Below are positions 24,105 to 32,645 of a stretch of 64,000 bases of DNA, piece by piece. The notes beneath the pieces were generated by a model. It did not search any database. It was not told where the DNA came from and saw nothing but the letters and a program-made list of their open reading frames with translations. This DNA comes from Aquimarina aggregata (GTDB lineage: Bacteria > Bacteroidota > Bacteroidia > Flavobacteriales > Flavobacteriaceae), in contig NZ_LQRT01000024.1 of NCBI RefSeq assembly GCF_001632745.1, positions 434,001-498,000 of the forward strand, given 5' to 3'. A program made the translations under genes and the position numbers. Positions within the stretch are counted from its first letter, which is position 1. The number at the start of each line of letters is the position of its first letter.

Positions 24105-24131
24105 TTTCTTATATATTCGCTTCATCACAAA
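24105..24131 (+). promoter_or_regulatory. Core promoter and start region of peptide gene
   Basis: 24 of 27 bases match 11002-11028. TATATTCG (24112-24119) stands at the -7 position and TTCATCACAAA follows. No TTG is found at -33. The nearest operator palindrome is 48 bp upstream of the -7 box. Confidence 0.58.
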
Positions 24132-24159
24132 CTTATAAACTCACATAAATAAAGTAAAC

Positions 24160-24333
24160 ATGAAAAAGCTAAGGTTAAAGAAAATTAAGGTGTCTAGATT
24201 ATCAAACAATCAATTATTAAAGGTACAAGGGGGATCAGAAGAAAGATGTGGAGGAGATGACGGTACTCAAAGTCGAGATGGAGGACCAATGTGTGCAAAT
24301 GGTACTGGTATTGAAATAATAGCATTTTTTTAG
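24160..24333 (+). CDS. Double-glycine natural-product precursor peptide (S9 cassette)
   Basis: A 57-residue peptide found by direct translation. The basic leader MKKLRLKKIKVSRLS ends NNQLLKVQGG at residue 25. The 32-residue core has two cysteines (C30, C45), is rich in Gly and Asp (CGGDDGTQSRDGGPMC) and ends GTGIEIIAFF. The plan matches the 11045 peptide: KKL/K-rich start, N-N before GG, two Cys, hydrophobic GI-I-A end. A disulfide or other ring is possible. The S9 protease gene follows by 38 bp without a terminator. Confidence 0.82.
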   Translation: MKKLRLKKIKVSRLSNNQLLKVQGGSEERCGGDDGTQSRDGGPMCANGTGIEIIAFF

Positions 24334-24371
24334 GTGTAAATAATCGACGTTAAGATTCTTATTAAATTTTA

Positions 24372-26552
24372 ATGCAATACAGACATATGTATAAAAAACT
24401 TTTTATGGCTCTATTATTTGTGTCGTGCTCAAATGAAGTTTTAAAGCCGCCAGTTGCAAATTCCGTTAAAGTGATTGATAATTACCACGGTTACCAAGTA
24501 GAAGATTTGTATAGGAACCTAGAGGATTTAAAGGATTCTACAGTAATTGATTGGTTTAAATCGCAAGGAGATTTTGCTTTTAATAGGCTTAAAAAGATTC
24601 CTAAGAGACAACACCTAATTGATATGCAAGATAGGTTTGATAAAATAGCTTCATATCAAATAAGTAATATTTCTAGTACATCAAATGGTTTTTATTTTTA
24701 CATTAAATCGAATGCTGAAGAGAATATAGGAAAATTGTATTATCGTTCTAGTATTAATATAGAAGAAAAATTACTTTACGATCCTTCTGAGTATCAGAAG
24801 ACACTCGAAGAAAAATATATTATAAACTATATACAGCCTGATTGGAAAGGAGAAAAAATAGCTGTTAGTTTATCCAAACAAGGAGAGGAGATTTCTGAAA
24901 TTATTATAATTGATGTTCTAACAAAAGAGGTGTTACAGAGGATTGTGAAAAATGCAAACCCAAGTTACGGTGGTATACAATGGTTACCAGACAATTCAGG
25001 TTTTATATATGTTCATTTTCCTATTACGGACCCTAAAGATTCTCAATATAGTATACAATTGAAGTCTGTTTTATTTAGGCTAGATGGTGATCCAAAGAAT
25101 TTGGAGGAAGTATTTTCAAAAAACAACAATCCAAAATTGCAATTGAAGGATGAAGATTTTCCTTTTGTACATATTAATACGGATTATGATGAGTATGTAT
25201 TTGGAGAGGTAGGTGGATCATCGTCTTTTAAGCGTATGTATTTTAAGGAGACTAAACATCTCCTTTCTGAGACAAAAAAATGGGAGTTATTATATCGAAA
25301 ATCAGATATGATAAAGAAAGTAGTCTTAGATGGAGAAGATTTGATTTTTTTGTCTGCAAAAAATGCTTCTAATTATAGAATTTGTAAAACTTCTATAGTT
25401 AATCCAAATTTTGAAAACCCCAAAATTTTAGTTTCTGAAAATAGTAATGAAGTAATTACAAATTTTGAAGTAACTAAAGACGGAATTTTCTTTGTTCGTG
25501 TAAAGAATGGAGTAGAGGCAAAATTATATAGTTCCATAAATGGATTGGAAGAAGAAATAAAAATACCAAATCCATCAGGAAAAATACAAATAAGTGCTGT
25601 AAACTCTGTATCTCAAAAATTGTTAGTTTCCAATTTGGGTTGGATTAAAGGAAATACTTCATATGTCTATAATACCTTAAAAAATACATTTACTAATTTC
25701 AATCTTAAATTATCAGATATAGATGAGGATTTCGAAAATTTAATAGTGAAAGAGATTGAAGTAAATTCACATGATGGAACAAAGGTACCTTTGTCGATTA
25801 TTTATAAGAAAGGAATTCAAAAAAATGGTAAAAACCCTACTTTGTTTTATGGATATGGGGCATATGGTACTTCTGCGGGCCCTTTTTTTTCTACAGGTTT
25901 CCTTAGTTGGGTTGCCGAAGGAGGAATATTAGTGATTGCTCATGTAAGAGGTGGAGGAGAAAAAGGAAATGCTTGGCATAAGGCGGGATTTAAAATGACT
26001 AAGCCTAATACTTGGAAGGATATGATTGCCTGTACAGAGTATATGATTAAAGAAGGATATACTAAACCAGAAAAATCAGCAATATGGGGTACAAGTGCAG
26101 GAGGCATTATGGCTGGTAGGGCAATGACTGAACGCCCTGATTTGTATGCGGCAGTAATTTTAGTATCACCTTCTGTAAATATGGTGCGTGGAGAGTTTCA
26201 AGGTAATGGACCTAATAGTATAAAGGAGTTTGGGACTATCAAAAATCATGAAGAATTTAAGGCTTTATTAGAAATGGATTCATATCACCATATTAAAGAA
26301 GGCATAAAATATCCATCCACATTAGTTACAGCGGGATTAAACGATGGAAGAGTGGCCCCATGGATTCCTGCAAAATTTGTGGCAAAATTGCAAGCGTTTA
26401 ATCGGTCTAATAATCCAATGCTTTTTGCTGTAGATTTTGAATCAGGTCATGGAGGTATGAATAATGGGGCATTAAAACTATACGAACAATATGCTAATGC
26501 ACTATCATTTGCATTTTGGCAAACTGGGCATCCTGGATATCAACCAGAGTAA
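24372..26552 (+). CDS. Prolyl oligopeptidase family S9 peptidase, lipoprotein
   Basis: 726 residues: lipoprotein signal with Cys19 (LLFVSCS), a seven-bladed propeller-type domain to about 440, and an alpha/beta hydrolase domain with Ser575 (WGTSAGG), Asp658 (NDGRVAPW) and His693 (SGHGGMNNG). The GYGAYG and RGGGEKG motifs are typical of prolyl oligopeptidases, which cut peptides of about 30 residues or fewer, mostly after proline. The neighbouring GG-peptide core is within that size. A role in maturing, importing or degrading the peptide is inferred from the order regulator, peptide, protease. Confidence 0.92.
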   Translation: MQYRHMYKKLFMALLFVSCSNEVLKPPVANSVKVIDNYHGYQVEDLYRNLEDLKDSTVIDWFKSQGDFAFNRLKKIPKRQHLIDMQDRFDKIASYQISNISSTSNGFYFYIKSNAEENIGKLYYRSSINIEEKLLYDPSEYQKTLEEKYIINYIQPDWKGEKIAVSLSKQGEEISEIIIIDVLTKEVLQRIVKNANPSYGGIQWLPDNSGFIYVHFPITDPKDSQYSIQLKSVLFRLDGDPKNLEEVFSKNNNPKLQLKDEDFPFVHINTDYDEYVFGEVGGSSSFKRMYFKETKHLLSETKKWELLYRKSDMIKKVVLDGEDLIFLSAKNASNYRICKTSIVNPNFENPKILVSENSNEVITNFEVTKDGIFFVRVKNGVEAKLYSSINGLEEEIKIPNPSGKIQISAVNSVSQKLLVSNLGWIKGNTSYVYNTLKNTFTNFNLKLSDIDEDFENLIVKEIEVNSHDGTKVPLSIIYKKGIQKNGKNPTLFYGYGAYGTSAGPFFSTGFLSWVAEGGILVIAHVRGGGEKGNAWHKAGFKMTKPNTWKDMIACTEYMIKEGYTKPEKSAIWGTSAGGIMAGRAMTERPDLYAAVILVSPSVNMVRGEFQGNGPNSIKEFGTIKNHEEFKALLEMDSYHHIKEGIKYPSTLVTAGLNDGRVAPWIPAKFVAKLQAFNRSNNPMLFAVDFESGHGGMNNGALKLYEQYANALSFAFWQTGHPGYQPE

Positions 26553-26574
26553 AATTAGTATAATACTATAATTA

Positions 26575-26613
26575 AAACTTCATAGCTTTATCCAAGCTAT
26601 GGAGTTTATTTTT
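26575..26613 (+). terminator. Terminator after S9 peptidase
   Basis: Arms 26575-26588 and 26594-26607 (ATAGCTT / AAGCTAT core) with a T tract to 26613, between the S9 peptidase and the convergent HTH gene. Confidence 0.75.
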
Positions 26614-26627
26614 TTAACAAGGTTAGG

Positions 26628-26900
26628 TTATCCCACAAAAGGATTCAGCCTACTACTGTTTCCTTCCTTCTCATAAAACCCGCAAGCAAAATTCACTTCT
26701 TCTTGATAGATAAAACTTTGTAAAGTCATATCATAGACTATGGGAGCATTTAAAGCTTTCATGGTGTTTAATATTCGGTATAATTTGGTTTTTGAGACTC
26801 CTAATCGATCTGCAAATACTTCTGGTGACCCAGTGGCTTGTAACCGAATTAATTTATCGATTCGGTCTATAATTTGAATGTGTTTGATAATACTACTCAT
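26628..26900 (-). CDS. Small HTH protein (third paralog)
   Basis: 90 residues from the ATG at 26900; a longer upstream frame is less likely because it overlaps the promoter. HTH at 22-50 (TGSPEVFADRLGVSKTKLYRILNTMKAL), then the family module NAPIVYD...QSFIYQEE...CGFYEKEG, and a short tail with no double glycine. It is closely related to 17168. The gene stands alone, divergent from regulator copy 3. Probably a transcription regulator of the peptide island. Confidence 0.78.
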   Translation of the reverse strand: MSSIIKHIQIIDRIDKLIRLQATGSPEVFADRLGVSKTKLYRILNTMKALNAPIVYDMTLQSFIYQEEVNFACGFYEKEGNSSRLNPFVG

Positions 26901-27014
26901 TTTTAATTCCCTGTATTTTATTAAATAATCACGATTGTATATGCAAAGTATGAGATTGTTTACGTTATACTTTATGTGGGGTAAGTTGCGTGACAACATG
27001 ATTTTTGATCTGGC

Positions 27015-27046
27015 CAAATGTAAGATCATGGTGTACTTAAAAACAA
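27015..27046 (-). promoter_or_regulatory. Promoter of the third small HTH gene
   Basis: TACATTTG (27022-27015, minus strand) and TTG (27046-27044) with 21 bp between. Same boxes and spacing as the two operon promoters of the island, but no ATTC-nn-GAAT pair upstream. Confidence 0.55.
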
Positions 27047-27251
27047 GTAAAGTATATCGGTTTTGATAAAATCAGAGCCTTTATGATTTATGTAATAGAT
27101 TGATAATCAACTCAAAGAAAACGATTGATTGTTTTTAGGGTTAGGCGTTTCTAAAGCTTAAAAAGTTAGTTTAAAGCGATGTATTTTGAGTAAGAAATTG
27201 GGGATGTACCACATTATTTTGATATTTTTGAACGACTCAGAAAAACTACCT

Positions 27252-28985
27252 ATGCACGCTCGCCAACTTATCCTGTTTCTTTTTTTATGCTCTTGTTTAG
27301 GATATGGGCAATCTTTTAAGATTCCGGATTCTTTAGCAAGTTTAAGTTATGAAGAACTTAGTAATAAGTTTTATAAAGAATTGCGAGCTAATAAAGAATT
27401 AACAATGTTATACGCCAAAACCTATTTACAAAAAGCAAAAAACGATAAAGATTCTATCGAAATAAGTATAGGGTATAGTTTTGTTGGATTTACTTTTGAT
27501 GAAAAAACGCATCACATTCAACAATTAACATATTTAGATAGTGCAATTGCCGTATGTAAAAAAACAAATAATAATAGATATCCTTTACTTCATTATATTA
27601 GTAAAGCTGCAATATATGAAGAAAAAGGAAGTTTTAAACAAGCTTTAAATAATTACTTAATAGCAATAGAATTAGCAAAAAAATCACAGAATAATCATTT
27701 AGAGTTCATTACAAAAGATAATATTGCTCTATTAAAAAGAAAATTGGGAAAATATAAAGAAGCAAAAGCTATTTATAGACAATCTCTTTATTATAGGATT
27801 AATAAGGAAAAAATGACACGTAAAGATTCTTTGAATTATTTTTTAACGCTATCAGATTTGGTAAATATATATAGGTTAGAAAATCAGATAGATTCAGCTC
27901 GTGTGTTAAATAAAAAAGGAATTATAGCTATAAAAAATGAAAAGATAGTTCAAAAAGGATTGAATTTGGATCTTTTATTTAAATTTAATGAAACCTTATT
28001 AGGTTACTATGATGGGGAATATATCAGAGTTATTAAAAGTACAAAGAAACTATTATCGGAACTATTAAAGCCTAAAAACAGATATTTCTTTTATACGGAG
28101 GATTTGATTAATGCTTACTTGTATATAGGGAAATCGTATGAAGCATTGGATAATCAGGAAAAAGCGATTATATATTATCAAAAAATAGACTCTATCGCTG
28201 AAACAGATTATATTTTGCCTCAAACAGTATCGGCATATAAGAGTTTAATTAGTCATTATAAATCCTTAGGAGATAAAGATCAACAATTGTTTTATTTGAA
28301 TAAGTTATTACGTTCAGATAGTATTTTACATAGTAATTATCGGGATTTAAGCAATAAATTGGTTAAAGAATACGACACCCCCAACCTGCTTAAAGAAAAA
28401 AAACAATTGATCGCATCTTTAAAAGGAGAAAAGAAAGAAAGTTCTAATCAAGTGATCTTAGTTTCCTTGTTTTTGGCACTAAGTCTTGGGGGTACTGGGT
28501 ACTACTATTATAAACAACAGCGCTATAAACAACGATTTAAACAATTGGTCGCAGCCAATGCCAGACAAGAGAGTACAAAGAAAAAATCTCCTAAAAATGC
28601 TATAGGTATAGATGCCATAAGCAAAGAAACTTTAGAAAGTTTGTTAGCGCATTTACAAAAGTTTGAGGAGAATAAAGGCTATTTAACTCCTAAAATAAAT
28701 GCTAAAGACCTTGCAAAACAATTTGGATCAAACTCTAGTTATTTATCTGTGGTCGTGAATACGTATAAGCAAAAAAGTTTAAGCCAGTATATTAGTGATT
28801 TACGTATCGATTATGCGGTTAAAAAACTACAAGAAGATCCAAAGTTTAGAAAATATACGATCAAAGCCATTGCACAAGAAGTAGGGTTTAATACGGCAGA
28901 AGCATTTGCCAAAGCTTTTTATAAGAAAACAGGGATTTATCCGTCGTATTTTATAAAAAAACTAGGATTTCATGATAATGCTTAG
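27252..28985 (+). CDS. TPR - membrane - AraC-type transcription regulator (copy 3)
   Basis: 577 residues from the ATG at 27252, chosen because it starts a normal signal peptide (HARQLILFLFLCSCLGYGQ) aligned with copy 2; a TTG at 27186 would add 22 unlikely residues. TPR region, membrane helix near 420-440 (NQVILVSLFLALSLGGTGYYY in the longer frame), and an AraC domain nearly the same as copy 2 in its recognition region (FNTAEAFAKAFYKKTGIYPSYFIKKL). Unlike copies 1 and 2 it has no peptide or protease gene downstream; RNase G is convergent. It may act on the sites of copy 2. Confidence 0.88.
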   Translation: MHARQLILFLFLCSCLGYGQSFKIPDSLASLSYEELSNKFYKELRANKELTMLYAKTYLQKAKNDKDSIEISIGYSFVGFTFDEKTHHIQQLTYLDSAIAVCKKTNNNRYPLLHYISKAAIYEEKGSFKQALNNYLIAIELAKKSQNNHLEFITKDNIALLKRKLGKYKEAKAIYRQSLYYRINKEKMTRKDSLNYFLTLSDLVNIYRLENQIDSARVLNKKGIIAIKNEKIVQKGLNLDLLFKFNETLLGYYDGEYIRVIKSTKKLLSELLKPKNRYFFYTEDLINAYLYIGKSYEALDNQEKAIIYYQKIDSIAETDYILPQTVSAYKSLISHYKSLGDKDQQLFYLNKLLRSDSILHSNYRDLSNKLVKEYDTPNLLKEKKQLIASLKGEKKESSNQVILVSLFLALSLGGTGYYYYKQQRYKQRFKQLVAANARQESTKKKSPKNAIGIDAISKETLESLLAHLQKFEENKGYLTPKINAKDLAKQFGSNSSYLSVVVNTYKQKSLSQYISDLRIDYAVKKLQEDPKFRKYTIKAIAQEVGFNTAEAFAKAFYKKTGIYPSYFIKKLGFHDNA

Positions 28986-29028
28986 ATAAAAGTATTTGTC
29001 AAATCGTTTAGAACGAAATTAAAAACAA

Positions 29029-29059
29029 AAAACCCGGCACTTTTACAAGGCCGGGTTTT
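29029..29059. terminator. Bidirectional terminator
   Basis: AAAACCCGGC (29029-29038) and GCCGGGTTTT (29050-29059), a GC-rich perfect stem with A and T tracts on both sides, serving regulator copy 3 and RNase G. It marks the border between the peptide island and the core genome. Confidence 0.92.
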
Positions 29060-29062
29060 ATA

Positions 29063-30601
29063 TTACTTTATCACTTCACCATCTTTATCGTGAAAGTGAT
29101 ATTCTAAATACGTGTAAGCGTCTCTAGGTACAATCTTAACCCATCGTTTGTGGTCTAAAAACCATTTTGATCGGGTGGATGGAAATCCTTTTGTTAAAAA
29201 AGCTGCAATAAAAGGGTGCGCACTCAGCGTTATCTTTTTATGTTCTTTTTTAATTAATTTTTCTAATTCGACCTTTATTTTCTCTACCAAAACGATAGGC
29301 GCCTCAACTTCGCCGCTTGTTCCGTTAGGATTTTCCTCACGGGTTTTGATATTCATTTCTGGTCGTACACGCTGTCGCGTGATTTGGATCAAGCCAAATT
29401 TACTTGGCGGTAAAATTTTATGCTTCGCCCTGTCGTCTTTCATCTCTTCTCTTAAATGATTAAAGAGGGTTCTACGGTTATCGGCATTATTCATATCGAT
29501 AAAATCGACTACGATAATACCTCCCATATCTCTTAGACGTAGTTGGCGGGCTACTTCAGCTGCACTAATTAAATTTACTTCTAGTGCAGTATCTTCTTGA
29601 TTTTTGGCTTTGTTAGAACGGTTACCACTATTTACGTCGATTACATGCATAGCTTCTGTATGCTCGATCACTAAATAGGCTCCCTTACTCATTGATACCG
29701 TTTTACCAAAACTCGTTTTGATTTGCCTTTCAATACCATGTTTTTCAAAAATAGGTACTTTAGGACTATGAAGTTTTACAATTGACTCCTTTTTGGGTGC
29801 AATTTCTTGCAGATACTCTTTGATTCTGTTGCAGAGTTCTTCATCGTCTACAACAATAGATGTAAAGGTGTCATTAAACACATCTCTTAAAATAGAGGAT
29901 GCTCTGTTCATTTCACCTAATACTTTTGATGGATGGTGTGCTTTGTACATTTTTTTGCACATTGCAGTCCAGCGGTCCACCAAATTTTGCAAATCTTTAT
30001 CTAGTTCTGCTACTTTTTTGCCTTCAGCTACTGTACGTACAATAATTCCGAAACCTTTAGGTCGGATACTCTTTACGAGTCTTTTTAAACGTTCTTTCTC
30101 TTCTGTAGATTCTATTTTTTGCGAAATAGATACCCTATTAGAAAACGGAACGAGAACGATATATCTTCCGGCAATCGAAAGCTCAGAGCTTATTCGAGGG
30201 CCTTTAGTAGATATAGGTTCTTTTACTATCTGTACTAGTAGTGATTGATTTGATTTTAACACATTGGTGATTACACCGTGTTTATCAATGTCATTCTCAA
30301 AAGGAAAATCCTTAAGAGAATAATTTTTTAATTTACCTGTGCTTACACGTTTAATGAATTTAAGTAAAGAAGATACTTGAGGGCCCAGATCGTGATAATG
30401 CAAAAAAGCATCTTTTTCATAGCCTACATTAACAAATGCAGCATTTAAACCTGGGACAGATTTACGAATTTTGGCAATAAAAATATCACCAACCGCAAAA
30501 TTACTGTCGTCTTCTTCCTTATGTAATTCAATTAGTTTTCCATCTTTTAATAAGGCAAAATCTGTAGAGGAACCAGATCTAATGATCAATTCGTTGTTCA
30601 C
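29063..30601 (-). CDS. rng: Ribonuclease E/G family endoribonuclease
   Basis: 512 residues of the RNase E/G catalytic type for rRNA and mRNA processing. An S1-like domain lies near the start (GDIFIAKIRKSVPGLNAAFVNVG). The metal-binding acidic residues are in HVIDVNSGNRS and VVDFIDMNNADNR. RNase E has a zinc-link CPxC after this point; here the region reads TREENPNGTSGEVEAPI with no cysteine. No long C-terminal scaffold is present, so it is RNase G-sized. It is downstream of the HU-like gene and the mS38-like gene, same strand. Confidence 0.93.
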   Translation of the reverse strand: MNNELIIRSGSSTDFALLKDGKLIELHKEEDDSNFAVGDIFIAKIRKSVPGLNAAFVNVGYEKDAFLHYHDLGPQVSSLLKFIKRVSTGKLKNYSLKDFPFENDIDKHGVITNVLKSNQSLLVQIVKEPISTKGPRISSELSIAGRYIVLVPFSNRVSISQKIESTEEKERLKRLVKSIRPKGFGIIVRTVAEGKKVAELDKDLQNLVDRWTAMCKKMYKAHHPSKVLGEMNRASSILRDVFNDTFTSIVVDDEELCNRIKEYLQEIAPKKESIVKLHSPKVPIFEKHGIERQIKTSFGKTVSMSKGAYLVIEHTEAMHVIDVNSGNRSNKAKNQEDTALEVNLISAAEVARQLRLRDMGGIIVVDFIDMNNADNRRTLFNHLREEMKDDRAKHKILPPSKFGLIQITRQRVRPEMNIKTREENPNGTSGEVEAPIVLVEKIKVELEKLIKKEHKKITLSAHPFIAAFLTKGFPSTRSKWFLDHKRWVKIVPRDAYTYLEYHFHDKDGEVIK

Positions 30602-30757
30602 TCGTTTTTAGATTTTTATCCACCCCATAATCGCGGGACAGATGGATTAAACAAAATTTTCTCACAGGAATTTAATAATTCCGTAGAAATAAACCAGAGT
30701 AATCAATTAAGAAAACCTGCTTTACTTCGATTTCAAAGAACTAAAATTTTTAACCAA

Positions 30758-30782
30758 AAAAAGTAGTTAGAAACTACTTTTT
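30758..30782 (-). terminator. Terminator overlapping the mS38-like gene stop
   Basis: AAAAAGTAGTT (30758-30768) and AACTACTTTTT (30772-30782), a perfect 11-bp stem. It includes the TAG stop of the small basic gene. Confidence 0.8.
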
Positions 30783-30863
30783 CTTATGACGGTTGGCTCT
30801 TCTTCTTTTTTTACGCTTATGCGTAGCCACCTTGTGTCTTTTACGTTTTTTACCACTTGGCAT
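30774..30863 (-). CDS. mS38-like (AURKAIP1/COX24 domain) small basic protein
   Basis: A 29-residue protein, nearly all Lys, Arg and His: starts MPSGKKRKRHKVATHKRKKR and ends RANRHKKK. The KRKRHKxxTHKRKKRRR pattern is that of the DUF1713/AURKAIP1-COX24 family, related to mitochondrial ribosomal protein mS38 and mycobacterial bS22. It probably binds 16S rRNA in the small subunit. It is too short for most gene finders. It lies between the HU-like gene and RNase G. Confidence 0.85.
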   Translation of the reverse strand: MPSGKKRKRHKVATHKRKKRRRANRHKKK

Positions 30864-30886
30864 AGTTGTATACTGTTTATTTATTA

Positions 30887-31177
30887 TTATTTAACTTCTA
30901 CATTTGTTTTAACACCTTCTACAAAAACTTTAGCAGGCTTAAATGCTGGTATGTTGTGAGCTGGTATTTTGATTGTAGTATTTTTAGAAATATTACGACC
31001 AGTTTTTTCTGCTCTTGTTTTGATGATAAAGCTACCAAATCCTCTAAGATAAACGTTATCTCCGCTTTCTAAAGAACTTTTTACTTCTTCCATGAATGTT
31101 TCAACTGTTGCTTGAACATCTCCTTTTTCTATTCCTAGCTTTTCTGAAATTTTTGCTACGATATCTGCTTTAGTCAT
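30887..31177 (-). CDS. HU/IHF-family DNA-binding protein
   Basis: 96 residues, normal length. The N-terminal helices TKADIVAKISEKLGIEKGDVQATVETFMEEV and the signature RGFGSFIIKTRAEKTGRN (residues 45-62), with the arm NPxT replaced by the IPAHNIPAFKPAK form usual in Bacteroidota. It is a nucleoid protein that bends DNA. A good promoter (31216-31247) lies upstream. A close match to the HU subunit found beside RNase G in Flavobacteria. Confidence 0.95.
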   Translation of the reverse strand: MTKADIVAKISEKLGIEKGDVQATVETFMEEVKSSLESGDNVYLRGFGSFIIKTRAEKTGRNISKNTTIKIPAHNIPAFKPAKVFVEGVKTNVEVK

Positions 31178-31215
31178 TATTTACCTATTTAGGGGTTTTT
31201 AAATTTTCAAGGGGG

Positions 31216-31247
31216 CAAATATATGAATTTAAAATCCAAAATATCAA
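31216..31247 (-). promoter_or_regulatory. Promoter of HU-like gene
   Basis: TATATTTG (31223-31216, minus strand) with TTG (31247-31245) 21 bp upstream. The start codon is about 39 bp downstream. Confidence 0.65.
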
Positions 31248-31279
31248 TACTTAAGATGAAATTATCATCTTTAATCGTT

Positions 31280-31287
31280 TAATTTTG
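31280..31287 (+). promoter_or_regulatory. -7 box before mutY
   Basis: TAATTTTG fits TAnnTTTG, 19 bp before the mutY ATG. The message would have a very short leader. Confidence 0.45.
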
Positions 31288-31306
31288 CAAAACTTATAAT
31301 TTTACT

Positions 31307-32377
31307 ATGAAATTTTCTAAAAAACTCATAACGTGGTACTTACAAAACAAAAGATCCATGCCATGGAGAAAAACTACCGATCCTTATCGAATTTGGCTTA
31401 GTGAAATTATATTACAACAGACTCGAGTTGCGCAAGGATTACCATATTATTTGTCGTTTACTGAAACTTTTCCAACTGTTTTTGATCTTGCAAATGCAAA
31501 CGAAGAACAGGTATTAAAATTATGGCAAGGATTAGGCTATTACTCTAGAGCTAGAAACCTGCATGCAACGGCAAAATATGTGGCCAATGATCTCAATGGT
31601 GTTTTTCCGGATACATATATTGGTCTTTTAAAATTAAAAGGTGTTGGAGATTACACGGCAAGTGCCATTGCATCTATATGCTATAAAGAAGCAGTGCCCG
31701 TGGTAGATGGAAATGTATATAGAGTGTTATCAAGATATTTTGGAATAGAAACACCTATTAATAGTACCGAAGGGGTTAAGGAGTTTAAAAAACTTGCCAT
31801 AAGCTTAATGGATCATGATGAGCCTGCTGATTATAATCAGGCAATTATGGAGTTTGGAGCCTTGCAATGTAAACCTAAAAATCCCTATTGTATTGTATGT
31901 CCTCTTAATGATAGTTGTGAGAGTCAGAAAAATGGGAAAGTCACCGTACTCCCTGTTAAGCTCAAAAAGCTTAAAATAAAAAAAAGATACTTTAATTATA
32001 TAGTACTCCTTATTAATAATAGCCAAACGATTATTCAACAGCGAGTAGGTAATGGTATCTGGAAAGGATTGTATGAATTTCCTTTAATAGAAAATGAAAC
32101 TATAGATATAACAAAAATAACATCAGATACAACTATTAAAAATATAATAGAAGACAAGAATCATGAGATTGTACCTTATAATGAGGATCCAATTATACAT
32201 AAGCTATCGCATCAGCATTTATACACAAAGTTTTATATTATTAGATTAGATGCTATTGGAGTGATCAGTAAAAATCAAAAGCTCATTGATTATAAGGATA
32301 TAAAAACATATCCTGTTCCTATATTACTGGGTAATTTTATAGATTCTTTTTTTGAAGAAACTGTGGTTTCAGAATAA
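31307..32377 (+). CDS. mutY: A/G-specific adenine glycosylase MutY
   Basis: 356 residues. It removes adenine mispaired with 8-oxoguanine. The catalytic Glu is in WLSEIILQQTRV, the helix-hairpin-helix is LKGVGDYTASAIAS, and the catalytic Asp is in VVDGNVYRVLSR. The [4Fe-4S] cysteines are C188, C195, C198 and C204 (C-x6-C-x2-C-x5-C). The C-terminal NUDIX-like 8-oxoG recognition domain is complete. Followed by ssb, gldE and gldD, the usual Flavobacteriia order. Confidence 0.97.
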   Translation: MKFSKKLITWYLQNKRSMPWRKTTDPYRIWLSEIILQQTRVAQGLPYYLSFTETFPTVFDLANANEEQVLKLWQGLGYYSRARNLHATAKYVANDLNGVFPDTYIGLLKLKGVGDYTASAIASICYKEAVPVVDGNVYRVLSRYFGIETPINSTEGVKEFKKLAISLMDHDEPADYNQAIMEFGALQCKPKNPYCIVCPLNDSCESQKNGKVTVLPVKLKKLKIKKRYFNYIVLLINNSQTIIQQRVGNGIWKGLYEFPLIENETIDITKITSDTTIKNIIEDKNHEIVPYNEDPIIHKLSHQHLYTKFYIIRLDAIGVISKNQKLIDYKDIKTYPVPILLGNFIDSFFEETVVSE

Positions 32378-32645
32378 AAGAAGAAAAAATGTATTTGATT
32401 TAAGAGTTATAGTATATGATTAGAGGATGTTAACGCAGACTTAAAACATTGACTAACTCAACTAGTATGATCTTATGTTTGTCGATTTTTTATTACATTT
32501 ACTAGATAACGTAATTATTTTATGAGTACTTAAGAATAAGAAGCATTCTTATAGCGTTATTTGTAAAGGTTTATTATTTCTTTGTAATCTGTAAACCGTG
32601 AATTTGTAGCGATACTAAATTCATTAAACACAAACCATAATTATA

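Noticed and set aside
29148..30248. Plus-strand frames antisense to RNase G
   Set aside because: Ser/Leu/Cys-rich antisense shadows without starts or family signatures.
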